Numbered from the stretch's first letter, positions 1-10,527 are shown. The stretch: 64,000 nucleotides of DNA from Brevundimonas naejangsanensis (GCF_000635915.2 NZ_CP015614.1:913501-977500); one strand, 5' to 3'. Notes: generated from the letters alone by a model not told the origin. A program made the numbers and translations.

Positions 1-1085
1 CACTGGATGTTCCAGCGCGAGAACAGCAGTTGCGTACCCTCAGCGGTGAGGTCGACCTCGGCGTAGGCCGTATCCTTGCTGCGTTGACGGAAGGACCGCG
101 GCTGAAGGCCAAGGTCGATCATCATCCGTAAGGCGAGCAGTTCCAGTCCAAGACCGCGATCGAAAGTCGCTTCGCTTAGCAACAGCCGCTGGATATCCGA
201 GCGCGGCATGTCGATCTTGTCGCGCAGATCCGCCGGCACGACCTCATCGAAATCAGGCACAACGGCACTAAAAGGCACTTCCAGGAGTTTGGATGTCGCG
301 GTCACCATCCCGCTCTTGGCGCCACGACCACCCGTTCGTGCTGTCAACTCGACCCAGCCCGCCGCCTCAAGCGGGCGCAGCACCTTCTTACTGAGTTGAT
401 CCTCGTGGAACTGGGTCGGATAGTCGCGCAAACACTCGTCGGTGACGAGTTTGGATGGAACGGTGTGGGCCGCCTCCGCCTCGGCGAGGCGGCGCAGGAT
501 TTTCAAGAAGATCTGCTGCTCGAGAGGAAGGGATGCGATCTCTGCACGCTCCTCCGAAGTCACGCCCAAGACGCGCTTTAGAGCGGCGTCGACAGGAAGA
601 TAGTTCGCGGACTTATCTAGCAGACCGGCCGCGGCCATCCAGTTCATGAGCGTCGTGTGATCGGTCGTCGCCGCAGAGAGCCCCTCCACTCCGAGAAGCT
701 GAAGCTCGCGTTTCAGGCTGACTTTGCTGACCGGCTCGGCCCGCCGGTTCAGTGCCCGCACGGCCTCGATGATCATCATGCCGTTGCGGGTCTCAACAAC
801 ATGTGCGCTAAGCGCCTCAGCGCCGGCGAGCGGCGTCGCTGCGGCCGCGATGACCTCGCCTTTCGGCGTCAGAGCGCAGGTCTTGCGGTCAAACAAACCT
901 AAGCTGGTCAAGGTCGCGGGAATGTTGGTGCTGGCACGCTTATTGTCAGCACCTTTGAAATAGTCGTTCGCCCAGGCTGACACGACGGCGGAGAAATCCG
1001 GCGCGAGCCTTTGCAACGTCAGGAGAGGCTGACGCACATCGCCAATGATCCCCGGGGAGAAGTCGTTGAACGATGGCAACCTCAC
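1..1085 (-). CDS. Unknown protein in methyltransferase operon, partial
   Basis: The reading frame is open from a GTG at 1085 to the window edge (361 codons), so the C-terminus is missing. The GTG overlaps the TGA of the upstream methyltransferase as GTGA, which points to translational coupling. The N-terminus reads VRLPSFNDFSPGII. Later stretches such as LMNWMAAAGLLDKS and LRPLEAAGWVELT look like winged-helix recognition segments. I do not recognise the family. Its position as last gene of an HNH/m5C methyltransferase operon suggests a restriction, specificity or DNA-binding subunit, which is inference only. A nuclease motif, if any, would lie in the missing part. Confidence 0.75.
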   Translation of the reverse strand, partial: MRLPSFNDFSPGIIGDVRQPLLTLQRLAPDFSAVVSAWANDYFKGADNKRASTNIPATLTSLGLFDRKTCALTPKGEVIAAAATPLAGAEALSAHVVETRNGMMIIEAVRALNRRAEPVSKVSLKRELQLLGVEGLSAATTDHTTLMNWMAAAGLLDKSANYLPVDAALKRVLGVTSEERAEIASLPLEQQIFLKILRRLAEAEAAHTVPSKLVTDECLRDYPTQFHEDQLSKKVLRPLEAAGWVELTARTGGRGAKSGMVTATSKLLEVPFSAVVPDFDEVVPADLRDKIDMPRSDIQRLLLSEATFDRGLGLELLALRMMIDLGLQPRSFRQRSKDTAYAEVDLTAEGTQLLFSRWNIQ

Positions 1086-2152
1086 GCCGCCGCCTCCAAC
1101 CGTCCCAGAAGATGGGCCGACAGTTGCCCGCCGACGGCTTCGGCTAGGCGCGGCGGAACCGCATTGCCGATCTGGCGCCATTGCTGCTCGATCGTGCCGG
1201 CGAGGTCGAAATCGTCGGGGAAGGTTTGCAAGCGTTTGATCTCCTCGATCCGGAGAATGCGGCTGCGCCAGTGGAAGGGCCCCATATTATTTGAGCGTCG
1301 CGCCTGGATGGTCCAAGACGGCATGTCCGGGCTTAGCTTCAAGAGGAAAGACCAATAGCGACCGCGCCATTTGAACCGGGGCTCGGGGTGACCGCGCTTC
1401 TCTGTGAAGAAGAGATAGTTGTCGCCGGGCGGCACCAACTTCAGCAGATCGTTATGTTGACCGCCGGCGTAATGGCCCTTGTCGCTCGCCGCTTCCTCCG
1501 TATCGAGATCGGCTAGGACTGCGCCAGCCGTCACCCAAGGCTTGAGATCTTCCAACGGCTCTTTCGAGTGGGTCGGTGAAGGAAGGGTGAGGGCGCCATC
1601 TAGCGAGCCCAGGACAAAGCACCGTTCTCGGATCTGAGGCACGCCAAAGTCCGCAGCGTTCAAGACACCCCAGGTGACCTTGTAACCCAGGCCTTCAGCC
1701 CGGCCGATAATGGTGTCGAGCGCCTCGCGGTGGACGTTGTAGGCTAGGCCTTTGACGTTTTCCATCAGGAAGGTCCGGGGGCGGAACCATTCTAAGGTCT
1801 TCAAGAAACCATCGACGGTTTCCCAGCCGTTCGGGTCGTCAAGGGCCCTAGGCATGTCCTGGCGATAGAAGCGGCTCTTCGAGAATGGCGGGCAGGGGGG
1901 GCCGCCGGCGATCAGATCAATGTCGCCGATCTTGCCGCCCATGGCGTCCACGAAATCCTGTCGGGAAAACCGTCCGATCCGGCCGGTGAGGAACGGCGTC
2001 TTTGGAAAGTTGCGTTCAAAGGTCTCGGTGCAAAGCGGCTCGCTGTCCGTCGCGAGCACGGTTCGAAAGCCCGCCGAATGCAGGCCGAGATCCAAACCGC
2101 CGCAGCCGCTGAACAGGCTGATGCTGCGCAAAGTCTGCGTGCTCCGGCTCAC
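1082..2152 (-). CDS. DNA (cytosine-5-)-methyltransferase, second copy
   Basis: This 356-residue C5-cytosine methyltransferase shows motif I (SLFSGCGGLDLGLHSAG), catalytic motif IV (GGPPCPPFSK), motif VI (MENVKG), motif VIII (QIRERCFVLG) and C-terminal motif X (RQIGNAVPPRLAEAV). Motif IV has PCPP rather than the commoner PCQP. The chosen start is GTG 2152, inside a GTGA overlap with the stop of the first methyltransferase. Upstream in-frame starts would run through that gene and lack family similarity. It likely methylates one strand or a sub-site of the target protected from the neighbouring HNH nuclease. The sequence does not give the specificity. Confidence 0.92.
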   Translation of the reverse strand: MSRSTQTLRSISLFSGCGGLDLGLHSAGFRTVLATDSEPLCTETFERNFPKTPFLTGRIGRFSRQDFVDAMGGKIGDIDLIAGGPPCPPFSKSRFYRQDMPRALDDPNGWETVDGFLKTLEWFRPRTFLMENVKGLAYNVHREALDTIIGRAEGLGYKVTWGVLNAADFGVPQIRERCFVLGSLDGALTLPSPTHSKEPLEDLKPWVTAGAVLADLDTEEAASDKGHYAGGQHNDLLKLVPPGDNYLFFTEKRGHPEPRFKWRGRYWSFLLKLSPDMPSWTIQARRSNNMGPFHWRSRILRIEEIKRLQTFPDDFDLAGTIEQQWRQIGNAVPPRLAEAVGGQLSAHLLGRLEAAA

Positions 2153-3261
2153 GTGACAGCCTCCGCCACGGCGCGCACCATCGCGGCCGCCATCGGCGGC
2201 GGAACTGCGTTGCCGATTTGGCGAACGCGATCGCGGCGAGATCCGGCGAATTGATATCCACGCGGGAAACCTTGCAGAGCGGCCATCTCGACCGTCCTCA
2301 GACGTCGCGTGTCCCAGTGGAAGGGGCCGGTCCAAGGTCCTGGTGAGGCTGCGATTGTCCAAGACGGGCGCTCAGGGGCGAGCTTTAACAGGAAGTTCCA
2401 GAACCGAGTCTCGGTCACGAAGCTCGGGTGGGGATGGCCGGCCCAGGCGGTGTGAGCCTTGTAGTTCGAGCCCGGAGGCACGGTCTTGAGATGCTCGGCC
2501 CAGCGGCCCGTCACCACTTCTTCCGGCTCGAAGTAATCCGCGCCATCCAGGCCTTCGAGCGCCGCACCGGCGGTCGCCGGCGCCTTCAGCCCCGTAGCCC
2601 TGTCGGAGGTCATAGCATGGGTCGCAGACGGCGCGACCGGCTTGCGCTTGCGCGAGCCCAGGAGGAAGACCCGCTCACGAGTTTGGGCCACACCGAAATG
2701 AGCTGCGTTGCCCAGGGTTTCGGTCACCTCATAGCCCGCAGCCTCGGCGGCGGCTCGGAACCCTTCCAGCACCGGCCTATTGCGGGGATGGCGGATCGAG
2801 GGGACGTTTTCGAAGACGAACCCGTCGGCGTTGGATTCAAAGATTAGCCGCCAAAACTCTTCCACGAGGGTACGCCGTTCATCCGGGCGTGCCTCAGTCG
2901 GAGCGGCGGGACGCAGCACCGACTCACCGGCGGCTCGGGCGCGCCGGTAGCGAGACTCTTCGCCATCTTCGACCCAATACGCGGCTTTAGAGAACGGCTG
3001 GCAGGGCGCGCCGCCGACGACAATCAGCGGATCTTTGGCTTTCAGCTTTGCGGCCTGGCGTAGGTCATCTCCAGTGAGTTTGGCGACATCCGCCTGCAGG
3101 ACCTGGCCGTGATAGCCGTCATTGAGCCGCATCGTCTCGCAGGCCTTAAGGTCGAGCTCGAAGGCGGCCCGCACGTCACACCCAGCCGAAGTCGCTCCCA
3201 CGCTGAGACCGCCAGCGCCAGCGAAAAGGTCCACGGTAGGGATCCCGAATTTGCGGGTCAT
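2149..3261 (-). CDS. DNA (cytosine-5-)-methyltransferase, first copy
   Basis: This 370-residue m5C methyltransferase has motif I DLFAGAGGLSVGATSAG, catalytic motif IV GGAPCQPFSK, motif VI FENV, motif VIII QTRERVFLLG and motif X RQIGNAVPPP. The region between motifs VIII and IX holds the target-recognition segment. It differs clearly from the second copy, so the two enzymes probably recognise different sequences or opposite strands of an asymmetric site. It lies 109 bp downstream of the HNH gene on the same strand and is coupled to the next methyltransferase by GTGA. Confidence 0.94.
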   Translation of the reverse strand: MTRKFGIPTVDLFAGAGGLSVGATSAGCDVRAAFELDLKACETMRLNDGYHGQVLQADVAKLTGDDLRQAAKLKAKDPLIVVGGAPCQPFSKAAYWVEDGEESRYRRARAAGESVLRPAAPTEARPDERRTLVEEFWRLIFESNADGFVFENVPSIRHPRNRPVLEGFRAAAEAAGYEVTETLGNAAHFGVAQTRERVFLLGSRKRKPVAPSATHAMTSDRATGLKAPATAGAALEGLDGADYFEPEEVVTGRWAEHLKTVPPGSNYKAHTAWAGHPHPSFVTETRFWNFLLKLAPERPSWTIAASPGPWTGPFHWDTRRLRTVEMAALQGFPRGYQFAGSRRDRVRQIGNAVPPPMAAAMVRAVAEAVT

Positions 3262-3370
3262 TGGCAGGCGTACTCATGGAACGTAAATAGAACTTTGCTG
3301 CTACCACGATTCACTGAAGCGACACAGATTTTGGTTTGGTGTGCGTCCGATACTGACGTGTGAATGCTCT

Positions 3371-4375
3371 TCACGAGAACACAAAGCCACGGTGGGCGTT
3401 CGCCTTGTTGATAAGAGCGGCGTCAGGATGGTCTGACGGCTTGGACGGAAGCAGAAGCGCCGCCTTCAGAGTCGCGGCGAACGCTGTTCCGCCCCCGTCG
3501 CGGCCATCGGTCTTTAACTGCGCCATGCGCGGCTTGGAGATCCGAAGCTCGTAGCTGGTGTTGAAGGCGATCAGGCCTGCATCGTAGGCGCGGTGATGCA
3601 GGGCACAGAAGGCGACGCCGTTTGGCGTTTCGTCTGTGCTGCCGGGCTGACCGACGGGCAGGACGTGAGCGGCATCCAAAAGCTCAAGTTGGATGCCGCA
3701 GGCGGCGCATTGGTGAGCGTAAGCGGTGAGGACTTTCGCGCGAAACCGACGATCCCGGAGATAGCGGAGGATCGTCCTCAAAACTCGCTTCCGCTCTGGC
3801 GTCGTCACCGCGCCGTCGATATCTGTCTGACTGACAGTGGTCGGGTCTGATGTCATGTCGACCAACAGCGTCAGTTCGGCCGGGTCAACCTTAGCGTCGT
3901 GCAGGGCCCGAAGGTATTCGATGTAGAGGCCCAGGAACCCTGGTTTTATCGCGAAAACCAGTTCCGCACTGCTTTTCACATGTAGGGCGAGTCCTGTGGC
4001 GACCGCTGCATCCAAGGCCTTCGCCTTGATCTGAATTGAGGGGGAGGTACCGAGCGGCCCGGCATGGGCCTTGACGTCGAAGCCGGCGAAGACATCCCGG
4101 TCTTCGTCATAGCCGAGGATGACGGTCAGGTAGTCCGCACCTTGGGCGAAGATCTTCGCTGCGGTGGGTTGAATGCGCCACTCGTCCTTGGGGCGACCGG
4201 TTCCGCCCGGGGTTAAGGTCAAGAGATAGACCTTAAGGTCGAGGCGCTCGCCGCCGCGCCAGATCCGATAATCGCGCGGCTGGTGCTCCGAACTGGTTCG
4301 TAAGGACTGCCACCCACCCGCGCTCAGGCTTTGCTCGAACTTGGCGAAGAGAATCGTTGGGTGAACAGCTGGCAT
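3371..4375 (-). CDS. HNH endonuclease, putative restriction enzyme
   Basis: This 334-residue protein has a C-terminal HNH nuclease domain. The paired cysteines CAACG are followed by DAAHVLPVGQPG, then NGVAFCALHHRAYDAGLI, giving the Cys-x2-Cys, His, Asn and His-His of the ββα-metal fold. The N-terminal 200 residues carry no recognised motif and may recognise DNA. It opens the operon with two m5C methyltransferases, so a type II-like restriction role is the simplest reading. A modification-dependent nuclease is the alternative. The start is ATG 4375 (MPAVHPTILF). The 3262-3370 gap may hold a promoter for the methyltransferases, allowing them to be expressed without the nuclease. Confidence 0.85.
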   Translation of the reverse strand: MPAVHPTILFAKFEQSLSAGGWQSLRTSSEHQPRDYRIWRGGERLDLKVYLLTLTPGGTGRPKDEWRIQPTAAKIFAQGADYLTVILGYDEDRDVFAGFDVKAHAGPLGTSPSIQIKAKALDAAVATGLALHVKSSAELVFAIKPGFLGLYIEYLRALHDAKVDPAELTLLVDMTSDPTTVSQTDIDGAVTTPERKRVLRTILRYLRDRRFRAKVLTAYAHQCAACGIQLELLDAAHVLPVGQPGSTDETPNGVAFCALHHRAYDAGLIAFNTSYELRISKPRMAQLKTDGRDGGGTAFAATLKAALLLPSKPSDHPDAALINKANAHRGFVFS

Positions 4376-4804
4376 GCCGTCAGCTTCTCACAGATTGCAC
4401 GGGCGAGGGATTGGTTCCACCGGAGTTGAGTCCGACATTTTAACGGCGACCGCCTGATTACCGTGGAGCTCGGCCTCGGCGATGGCCTGACGACGGCTCC
4501 GTGGGGGCCGACGGCCTTCGAGCCTGACCGCGCTGTCGTCTGAACCGACCCGATACTATGACTCGGAGTTGAGGTTGAGGAATGTCTCATCTGCTGCTCG
4601 ACGCCAAGTTCTGCTCGTGGCGCTTTGCGGACTGCCGAAGGGCTGAACCTGACTCGTGTCGGACCTTGGGGGCGTCCGCTCAATGGCTGGGCCTAACCAG
4701 ACCGCCTATGAGAATAGTTACCGGAGCTCGGCCTACTGGGCGTAGCTGCTTCCTCATCGGATAGAATCGACCCAGCTTCGCAACTCTTAATCACTGGACG
4801 CATA
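4376..4804. other. Intergenic, no gene recognised
   Basis: Only overlapping short frames without Shine-Dalgarno support or family similarity occur here. No tRNA fold was found. It must hold the promoter for the minus-strand nuclease/methyltransferase operon. Confidence 0.4.
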
Positions 4805-5249
4805 ATGGGTTTCTCCGACCTCTTGGCCATATTGGGCGTCGTCGGCTTAGCCAGCCATGCTGGATGTCGCCGTTAGACCGGCCCAAAAGCAGGCATTCAG
4901 CGCTTGGCTCGGCCGTCTAGCTTCGCGTGCTGGGAAGATCGGTTACGGCGGCTCGGCTTTCCTCGACAAAGTCTTTGGAAAGCCGGTCTTCTCGCTAAAG
5001 GCGGTCCCCCGCTACGCGCTGATTTCGCTTTGCTCCATTGCCCTCTCCTACGCATTTGCCGTCCTTAGCTCACCTCCGCACGTTCAGCCCTTCATCACGA
5101 TATTTCCGGAAGGAATGACGGCGCTTAGTGCGACGATCCTAACGTCCGCTTCCAGGCTCGTCACCAATGTGCGCTGTTGGCGCGTCGCCGACATCAGCGC
5201 GGATAGGCGAGGACACCTGGCGATAAGCCGACGAAAACCCCTCCGGTGA
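4805..5249 (+). pseudogene. Truncated membrane-protein remnant
   Basis: ATG 4805 opens a short frame (MGFSDLLAILGVVGLASHAG) that stops at once. An overlapping frame from 4857 continues for 130 codons with a basic segment (ASRAGKIGYGG) and one clear membrane span (YALISLCSIALSYAFAVLSS). The composition looks coding up to about 5140, after which the frame ends in Arg-rich sequence. I read this as the N-terminal part of a larger membrane protein, frameshifted and cut at the 3' side. No function can be assigned. Confidence 0.45.
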
Positions 5250-5282
5250 GGCAAGAATAACGAACCCTCTCAGGAGGGCTCA

Positions 5283-6764
5283 TCAGTGCGACAGCCCGAT
5301 GGGAAGATGGCTCTTGTCGTGACGGCCCACCCGCTCCACTAGAGTCTGTTCATCAGCGTTCATGCCAATGACCTCGACTTCGGCCCCCTGCTTCCGATAA
5401 CGGAAAACGACCTTGTCGACAGCGGCGACGCCTGTCAGGTCCCACAGGTGGGCGTCGGTCATATCGATCTCCACGCGCCTGGGGCTGCCGTGGTGTTCGA
5501 AGGCTGCGGCGAAGACATCGGCCGAAGCGAAGAACAACTGCCCAGACACGCGGTAGCGCAAGACGCCGTCTTCCGGCGTTTCAATCTCTTCGACGACCAC
5601 GGTCTTACCGACCTTGCGCATGAAGAAGACGGCCGAGAGGATCACGCCCAGGACGACGCCCTTGGACAGATCATGGGTGGCCACGACAGTCGCCGTCGTG
5701 GCGATCATGACGATGGACGACTGGAACGGCGTTGAGCGCAGCTTCAGGACTGAGCCCCAGTCGAAGGTTCCGATGGACACCATGATCATCACCGCCACCA
5801 GAGCCGCCATGGGTATCCGCGCCACCCAATCCTGAAGCACCAGGATCAGGAACAAGAGGAAAAGGCCGGCCCATAGCGTGGACAGGCGGCCTCGCGCGCC
5901 GGAGGTCACATTGATGATCGACTGGCCGATCATGGCGCAACCCGCCATGCCGCCGAACAGCGGCGACAGGATGTTGGCGATGCCCTGACCGCGCGTCTCG
6001 CGGTCCTTGTCGGAAGGCGTGTCGGTCAGGTCGTCGATCAGGTTCGCCGTCAGCAGGCTTTCCAGCAGACCGACGAAGGCCAGGGTGGCCGAGACCGGGG
6101 CGATGATGGCGAAGGTCTCCCAGGTCAGCGGGACGGCCGGCAGATGGAAGATCGGCAGGGACGAAGGCATCTGCCCCATGTCGCCGACCGTGCGGACATC
6201 CAGACCGGTCATCATCACGAAGCCGCTGATCAGGACGATGGCGACCAGGGGCGAAGGCACGGCCTTGGTCAGGCGAGGGAAGCCGTAGATGATGGCCAGG
6301 GCAGCGCCGACCAGAGCGAAGGTCTGCCAGTTGGCGCCGATCAGTTCCGGCATCTGAGCCAGGAAGATCAGGATGGCCAGAGAGTTGACGAAGCCGGTCA
6401 TGACGCTGCGGCTGACGAAGCGGATGTAGCGGCCCAGTTTCAGCAGGCCGATGATGATCTGAAAGACGCCGCACAGGATCGATGCGGCGAACAGGTATTC
6501 CAGGCCATGATCACGGACGAGCGTAACCATGAGCAGGGCCATGGCGCCGGTCGCGGCCGAGATCATGGCGGGTCGCCCACCGACGAAGGCGATGGTCACG
6601 GCGATGACGAAGCTGGCGTAAAGGCCCACGGCGGGATCGACGCCGGCGATGATGGAGAAGGCGATGGCCTCCGGGATCAGGGCCAGCGCCACGACGGTGC
6701 CCGCCAGCAAATCGCGGCGAGGGTTGGCGAGCCATTGCTGGCGCGCGGAAGCAATAATGGACAT
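5283..6764 (-). CDS. SulP family anion transporter with STAS domain
   Basis: This 493-residue SulP/SLC26-type inner-membrane transporter has many hydrophobic spans, beginning with the conserved [20 protein letters not shown] segment. Its last ~110 residues form a cytoplasmic STAS domain containing [15 protein letters not shown]. SulP proteins move sulfate, bicarbonate or related anions. The substrate here is not evident. I chose ATG 6764 ([10 protein letters not shown]) because the 47 upstream in-frame residues are low-quality sequence. ATG 6776 is an alternative. It lies 230 bp beyond chrA, and grouping with chromate and arsenate genes fits a sulfate or other oxyanion role. Confidence 0.9.
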   Translation of the reverse strand: MSIIASARQQWLANPRRDLLAGTVVALALIPEAIAFSIIAGVDPAVGLYASFVIAVTIAFVGGRPAMISAATGAMALLMVTLVRDHGLEYLFAASILCGVFQIIIGLLKLGRYIRFVSRSVMTGFVNSLAILIFLAQMPELIGANWQTFALVGAALAIIYGFPRLTKAVPSPLVAIVLISGFVMMTGLDVRTVGDMGQMPSSLPIFHLPAVPLTWETFAIIAPVSATLAFVGLLESLLTANLIDDLTDTPSDKDRETRGQGIANILSPLFGGMAGCAMIGQSIINVTSGARGRLSTLWAGLFLLFLILVLQDWVARIPMAALVAVMIMVSIGTFDWGSVLKLRSTPFQSSIVMIATTATVVATHDLSKGVVLGVILSAVFFMRKVGKTVVVEEIETPEDGVLRYRVSGQLFFASADVFAAAFEHHGSPRRVEIDMTDAHLWDLTGVAAVDKVVFRYRKQGAEVEVIGMNADEQTLVERVGRHDKSHLPIGLSH

Positions 6765-6994
6765 TCGGGATTTCATTTGGACGAGCCGCATGCGGCGGCT
6801 CTGTTTCCCGACGGATCGGCGGACGGGATAGCCACCCGGCAGCCCAAGGGCGCCGAGTCCAAGGTGAACGACGGCATGCATGCCGCTACGGGGCTTTGAA
6901 TGCAAGATCCGTCACGTTCACTGCGCAAGAGGTTTGGACGAATCGACGGGGGGCGGCCGCCTGTTTCAGGCACCCGCGACGGGTGCGGCTAGTG

Positions 6995-8236
6995 TCAAAT
7001 CAATGCGACGGCGACCCCGCTTGCGGCGGTCAGGGCAACGACTATCCATGGTGGGCACTTCCACACCGTCAGCAGAACAAAGCCCGCCAGCGCCACGAAG
7101 AAGTCGATCGCACTCAGGATCGCGCCGGTTCCTACAGGGGTATAGAGGGCGAAAGCCAGAATGCCGACGACTGCCGCGTTCGCGCCGCGCATCGCCGCCT
7201 GGGCCGCCGGTCGGGCGCGCAGCAGACTCCAGAACGGCAGCACCCCTGTCACCAGCAGCAATCCCGGCGCGAAGATCGCCACTAGACAAAGGGCGGCCCC
7301 GGCCAATCCATTCGGAGAAGGCTCCATGGCGGCGCCCAGATAGGCGGCGAAGGTGAAAAGCGGCCCCGGTACGGCTTGGGCCGCGCCATAGCCCGCAAGA
7401 AAGCCATTGGAATCGATCCAGCCGGGCTGCACCACGCCTTCTTCGAGCAGGGGCAGAACGACGTGACCGCCTCCGAAAACGAAGGCGCCGGCTCGATAGA
7501 AGACGTCCAGCAAGGCGACGCCGTGGAGTCCTGTCGCCATGGAGGCGAGCGGCAAGCCCGCCAGAAGCAGAAGGAACACGGCCAGGGCCGTTGCGCCGGC
7601 GCGCCGTGAAATCGGGAAGCTTGGAGTCGATGCTGATGTGGCGCTCGTCGTCCGGCAGAGGCGCAGCCCCGCCAGGCCGCCGATGACGATGGCGACGATC
7701 TGACCTGTCGCTCCGCCGAGCAACATCAGGATTACAGCAGCGGCTAGGCCGATGGCCGCTCTTTGCCAGTCGGGGGTCAGGGTGCGGGCCATCCCCCAGA
7801 CCGCCTGAGCGACCACAGCCACGGCCACCAGCTTCAGTCCATGCAGCAGGCCCATTCCAACCGGACCGTTGAGCGAGGCTGCGCCCATGGCGAACAAGAC
7901 CAGAAGCGCGGCGGACGGCAGTGTGAAGGCGCACCATGCCGCAACGCCGCCCAATGGGCCGGCGCGCCACAAGCCCAAAGCGTAGCCCGCTTGGCTGGAG
8001 GCTGGACCGGGCAGGAATTGGCACATGGCGACCAAGTCGGCGTATCCGGCTTCATCGATCCAACGGCGTCGCGAGACCAACTCGTCCCGGAAATAGCCGA
8101 GGTGCGCCACGGGCCCGCCGAACGACGTGAGGCCGAGCTTGAGGAAGACCGCGAAGACCTCTGTCGGCGAACCGGCCAGTGGCGCGCTCGGGCGCCCGTG
8201 GACTGAGTTGGATTCGCCGCTGATTTCCGTGGCCAT
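6995..8236 (-). CDS. chrA: Chromate efflux transporter ChrA
   Basis: This 413-residue two-domain CHR transporter shows the family signature twice. The N-terminal half has FLKLGLTSFGGPVAHLGYF and CQFLPGPASSQAGYALG. The C-terminal half has FVFGGGHVVLPLLEEGVV and GYGAAQAVPGPLFTFAAYLG. ChrA exports chromate across the inner membrane, driven by the membrane potential or proton gradient. It follows arsH by 22 bp on the same strand and so may be co-transcribed with the ars operon. The size is typical for long-chain CHR proteins. Confidence 0.94.
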   Translation of the reverse strand: MATEISGESNSVHGRPSAPLAGSPTEVFAVFLKLGLTSFGGPVAHLGYFRDELVSRRRWIDEAGYADLVAMCQFLPGPASSQAGYALGLWRAGPLGGVAAWCAFTLPSAALLVLFAMGAASLNGPVGMGLLHGLKLVAVAVVAQAVWGMARTLTPDWQRAAIGLAAAVILMLLGGATGQIVAIVIGGLAGLRLCRTTSATSASTPSFPISRRAGATALAVFLLLLAGLPLASMATGLHGVALLDVFYRAGAFVFGGGHVVLPLLEEGVVQPGWIDSNGFLAGYGAAQAVPGPLFTFAAYLGAAMEPSPNGLAGAALCLVAIFAPGLLLVTGVLPFWSLLRARPAAQAAMRGANAAVVGILAFALYTPVGTGAILSAIDFFVALAGFVLLTVWKCPPWIVVALTAASGVAVALI

Positions 8237-8258
8237 TCTCTAACAATCCAGCCTGAGG

Positions 8259-9005
8259 CTACGCAGACCTGGTCGCGATCGCGGACAGGTCGTTGGCCGC
8301 ATCGATCGGCACGCCTGACGCCTTCCGCTCGGAATAGCGATCCACCAACTGGCCGGCATGGGCGCGGGTCAGGACGGTGAAGCGCACCAGTTCCTCCATC
8401 ACGTCGACGATGCGATCATAGTAGCTGGACGACTTCATGCGGCCGTCGTCGCCGAACTCCATGAAGGCCTTGGCGACGCTGGACTGGTTGGGGATGGTGA
8501 TCATCCGCATCCAGCGGCCGAGCAGGCGCAGGGTGTTGACGGCGTTGAAACTCTGCGAGCCGCCGGAGACCTGCATGACCGCCAGGGTGCGGCCCTGGGT
8601 CGGACGCATGCCGCCCATGCTGAGCGGCAGGTGATCGATCTGCAGCTTCATGATCCCGGAAATCTGGCCGTGGCGCTCCGGGCTGCTCCAGACCATGCCC
8701 TCCGACCACAGGGCGTGCTCGCGCAGTTCATGGACGGCGGGATGATCGTCGTAGGCGACCTGATCGGTCAGCGGCAGGTCGGACGGATCGAAGATGCGCG
8801 TCTCGCAGCCCATGAAGCGCAGAAGGCGGGCGGCCTCCTCGACGCACAGCCGGGAAAAGGACCGATCCCGCAGCGAGCCGTAGAGCAGCAGGATGCGCGG
8901 CGGATGGTCGTTCGGACCGAGGCCCAGCGCGGGGCAGCTGGACAGATAGGCCGGGTCGAGCGCGGGCAGGTGGTCGGGATCGGGCAGGTCGCGAAGGCGG
9001 GTCAT
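8259..9005 (-). CDS. arsH: Arsenical resistance flavoprotein ArsH
   Basis: This 248-residue NADPH-dependent FMN reductase family protein contains [15 protein letters not shown] (the flavin phosphate loop), [14 protein letters not shown] and [21 protein letters not shown], all typical of ArsH. ArsH oxidises trivalent methyl- and aryl-arsenicals or reduces quinones, lowering toxicity in the cytoplasm. The start is ATG 9005, overlapping the arsN2 stop as ATGA. The longer frame to 9050 would run into the upstream gene. Confidence 0.95.
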   Translation of the reverse strand: MTRLRDLPDPDHLPALDPAYLSSCPALGLGPNDHPPRILLLYGSLRDRSFSRLCVEEAARLLRFMGCETRIFDPSDLPLTDQVAYDDHPAVHELREHALWSEGMVWSSPERHGQISGIMKLQIDHLPLSMGGMRPTQGRTLAVMQVSGGSQSFNAVNTLRLLGRWMRMITIPNQSSVAKAFMEFGDDGRMKSSSYYDRIVDVMEELVRFTVLTRAHAGQLVDRYSERKASGVPIDAANDLSAIATRSA

Positions 9006-9442
9006 TGGATACGCAGATCCTTGAACATGAAGGTCGCCGATGCCGGGCACAGGCCGCTGAACTGGCGAGAGGCGGCGATGGCGGGCGGCGCGGCTGACCG
9101 AAGGGCGACCGAGTAGCCGCGCCGCCGGAAGAAGGCGGCGGCCGAGGTCGTGAGCAGATAGAGGCTGGCAGCGCCTTGCTGGGCGGCTTCAGTTTCGAGC
9201 CAGGACAGGATCGCCCCGCCGTGACCGCCGCCGCGACGGCCGTCAGGGACGACGATGGAGCGGATCAGGACGTCGGGCCCGACCTGCTCCAGCCCGCCGT
9301 AGCCGACCAGCCCCTCGCCATTCTCAAAGCGGAAGAAGCGCCGGTCGGGTTCGTGGAGGTCATCCGTCGGCAGTCCGGCAGCCTCCAGCGCGGCGATCAG
9401 GTCGGCGGTGGGTTCGGGCAACGCCGAGACGTTGAAGGCCAT
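9002..9442 (-). CDS. arsN2: ArsN2-type GNAT acetyltransferase
   Basis: This 146-residue GNAT-fold acetyltransferase begins [20 protein letters not shown] and has the acetyl-CoA loop [15 protein letters not shown]. ArsN-type enzymes acetylate amino-bearing arsenicals, and their genes sit in ars operons. The start is ATG 9442, overlapping the acr3 stop by one base. The ORF could extend to 9496, but that would lie within acr3. The assignment rests on fold motifs plus the position between acr3 and arsH. Confidence 0.82.
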   Translation of the reverse strand: MAFNVSALPEPTADLIAALEAAGLPTDDLHEPDRRFFRFENGEGLVGYGGLEQVGPDVLIRSIVVPDGRRGGGHGGAILSWLETEAAQQGAASLYLLTTSAAAFFRRRGYSVALRSAAPPAIAASRQFSGLCPASATFMFKDLRIQ

Positions 9443-10527
9443 CAGCAGGCGTCCTTCTTCGGGGCGGTCGCGGGGAAGTAGCGGCGGCCCAGCCACAGGG
9501 CGACCGACACCAGCAGGATCAGCACCGGGACCTCGACCAGCGGGCCGATGACCGCCGCGAAGGCGACCGGCGACGCCAGCCCGAAGGCGGCGATGGCGAC
9601 GGCGATCGCCAGTTCAAAATTGTTGGAGGCGGCGGTGAAGGCCAGGGCCGTGGTGCGCGGATAGTCCGCCTCGATCAACCGTCCCATCAGGAAGCTGACC
9701 ACGAACATGACGAAGAAGTAGATCGTCAGCGGAATGGCGATGCGCAGCGCATCCAGCGGCAGGGCGACCACCTCGCCGCCCTTGAGGCTGAACATGGCGA
9801 CGATGGTGAAGAGAAGGGCGATCAGGGTGATCGGCGCGATGCGCGGCAGGAAGCGCGTCTCGTACCAGTCATTTCCCTTCCTCGCGACCAGCGCCCGCCG
9901 GGTCAGGAAACCGCCGAGGAAGGGCAGGCCCAGATAGACCAGGACGGCGCCGGCGATGGTCCAGACGGTGACGTCCACCACGCTGCTCTCCAGCCCGAAC
10001 AGGGGCGGCAACACGGTCAGGAACAGCCAGGCGTAGAGGCTGAAGAAGGCGATCTGGAAGAGCGAATTGAAGGCGACCAGACCCGCCACATACTGGTTGT
10101 CGCCGCGCGCCAACTGGTTCCAGACCAGCACCATGGCGATGCAGCGGGCCAGACCGATCAGGATGACGCCGGTCATGTATTCCGGCTGGTCGCGCAGGAA
10201 GATGACCGCCAGCGCGAACATCAGCACCGGCCCCAGCACCCAGTTCTGGAACAGGGACAGGGCAAGCACGCGCCTGTCCGCGAAGACGCGCGGCAGTTCC
10301 TCGTACTTCACCCGCGCCAGCGGCGGATACATCATCAGGATCAGGCCGATGGCGATGGGGATGTTGGTCGTCCCGACCGACAGGCCGTCGATCCAGGCGG
10401 GAAGGCCCGGCACGACCGCACCCAGCAGCACGCCCAGCGCCATCGCGGCGAAAATCCAAAGTGTCAGCCAGCAGTCGAGGAAGGACAGGCGGCGCTTTGG
10501 CTGTTCAGTGATGACGGCGTCGACCAT
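9442..10527 (-). CDS. acr3: Arsenite efflux pump ACR3
   Basis: This 361-residue protein with about ten membrane spans belongs to the ACR3 (BART superfamily) arsenite permeases. The diagnostic segment [19 protein letters not shown] contains the conserved Cys used in arsenite translocation. It exports As(III) produced by ArsC. Its ATG at 10527 abuts the arsC stop, so translation is coupled. Confidence 0.96.
   Translation of the reverse strand: MVDAVITEQPKRRLSFLDCWLTLWIFAAMALGVLLGAVVPGLPAWIDGLSVGTTNIPIAIGLILMMYPPLARVKYEELPRVFADRRVLALSLFQNWVLGPVLMFALAVIFLRDQPEYMTGVILIGLARCIAMVLVWNQLARGDNQYVAGLVAFNSLFQIAFFSLYAWLFLTVLPPLFGLESSVVDVTVWTIAGAVLVYLGLPFLGGFLTRRALVARKGNDWYETRFLPRIAPITLIALLFTIVAMFSLKGGEVVALPLDALRIAIPLTIYFFVMFVVSFLMGRLIEADYPRTTALAFTAASNNFELAIAVAIAAFGLASPVAFAAVIGPLVEVPVLILLVSVALWLGRRYFPATAPKKDAC

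Noticed and set aside
4324..4683. Possible tRNA or small gene (frame with PTRVRFSPSA)
   Set aside because: That phrase often marks a frame through a tRNA 3' end, but no cloverleaf with acceptor stem could be folded on either strand.
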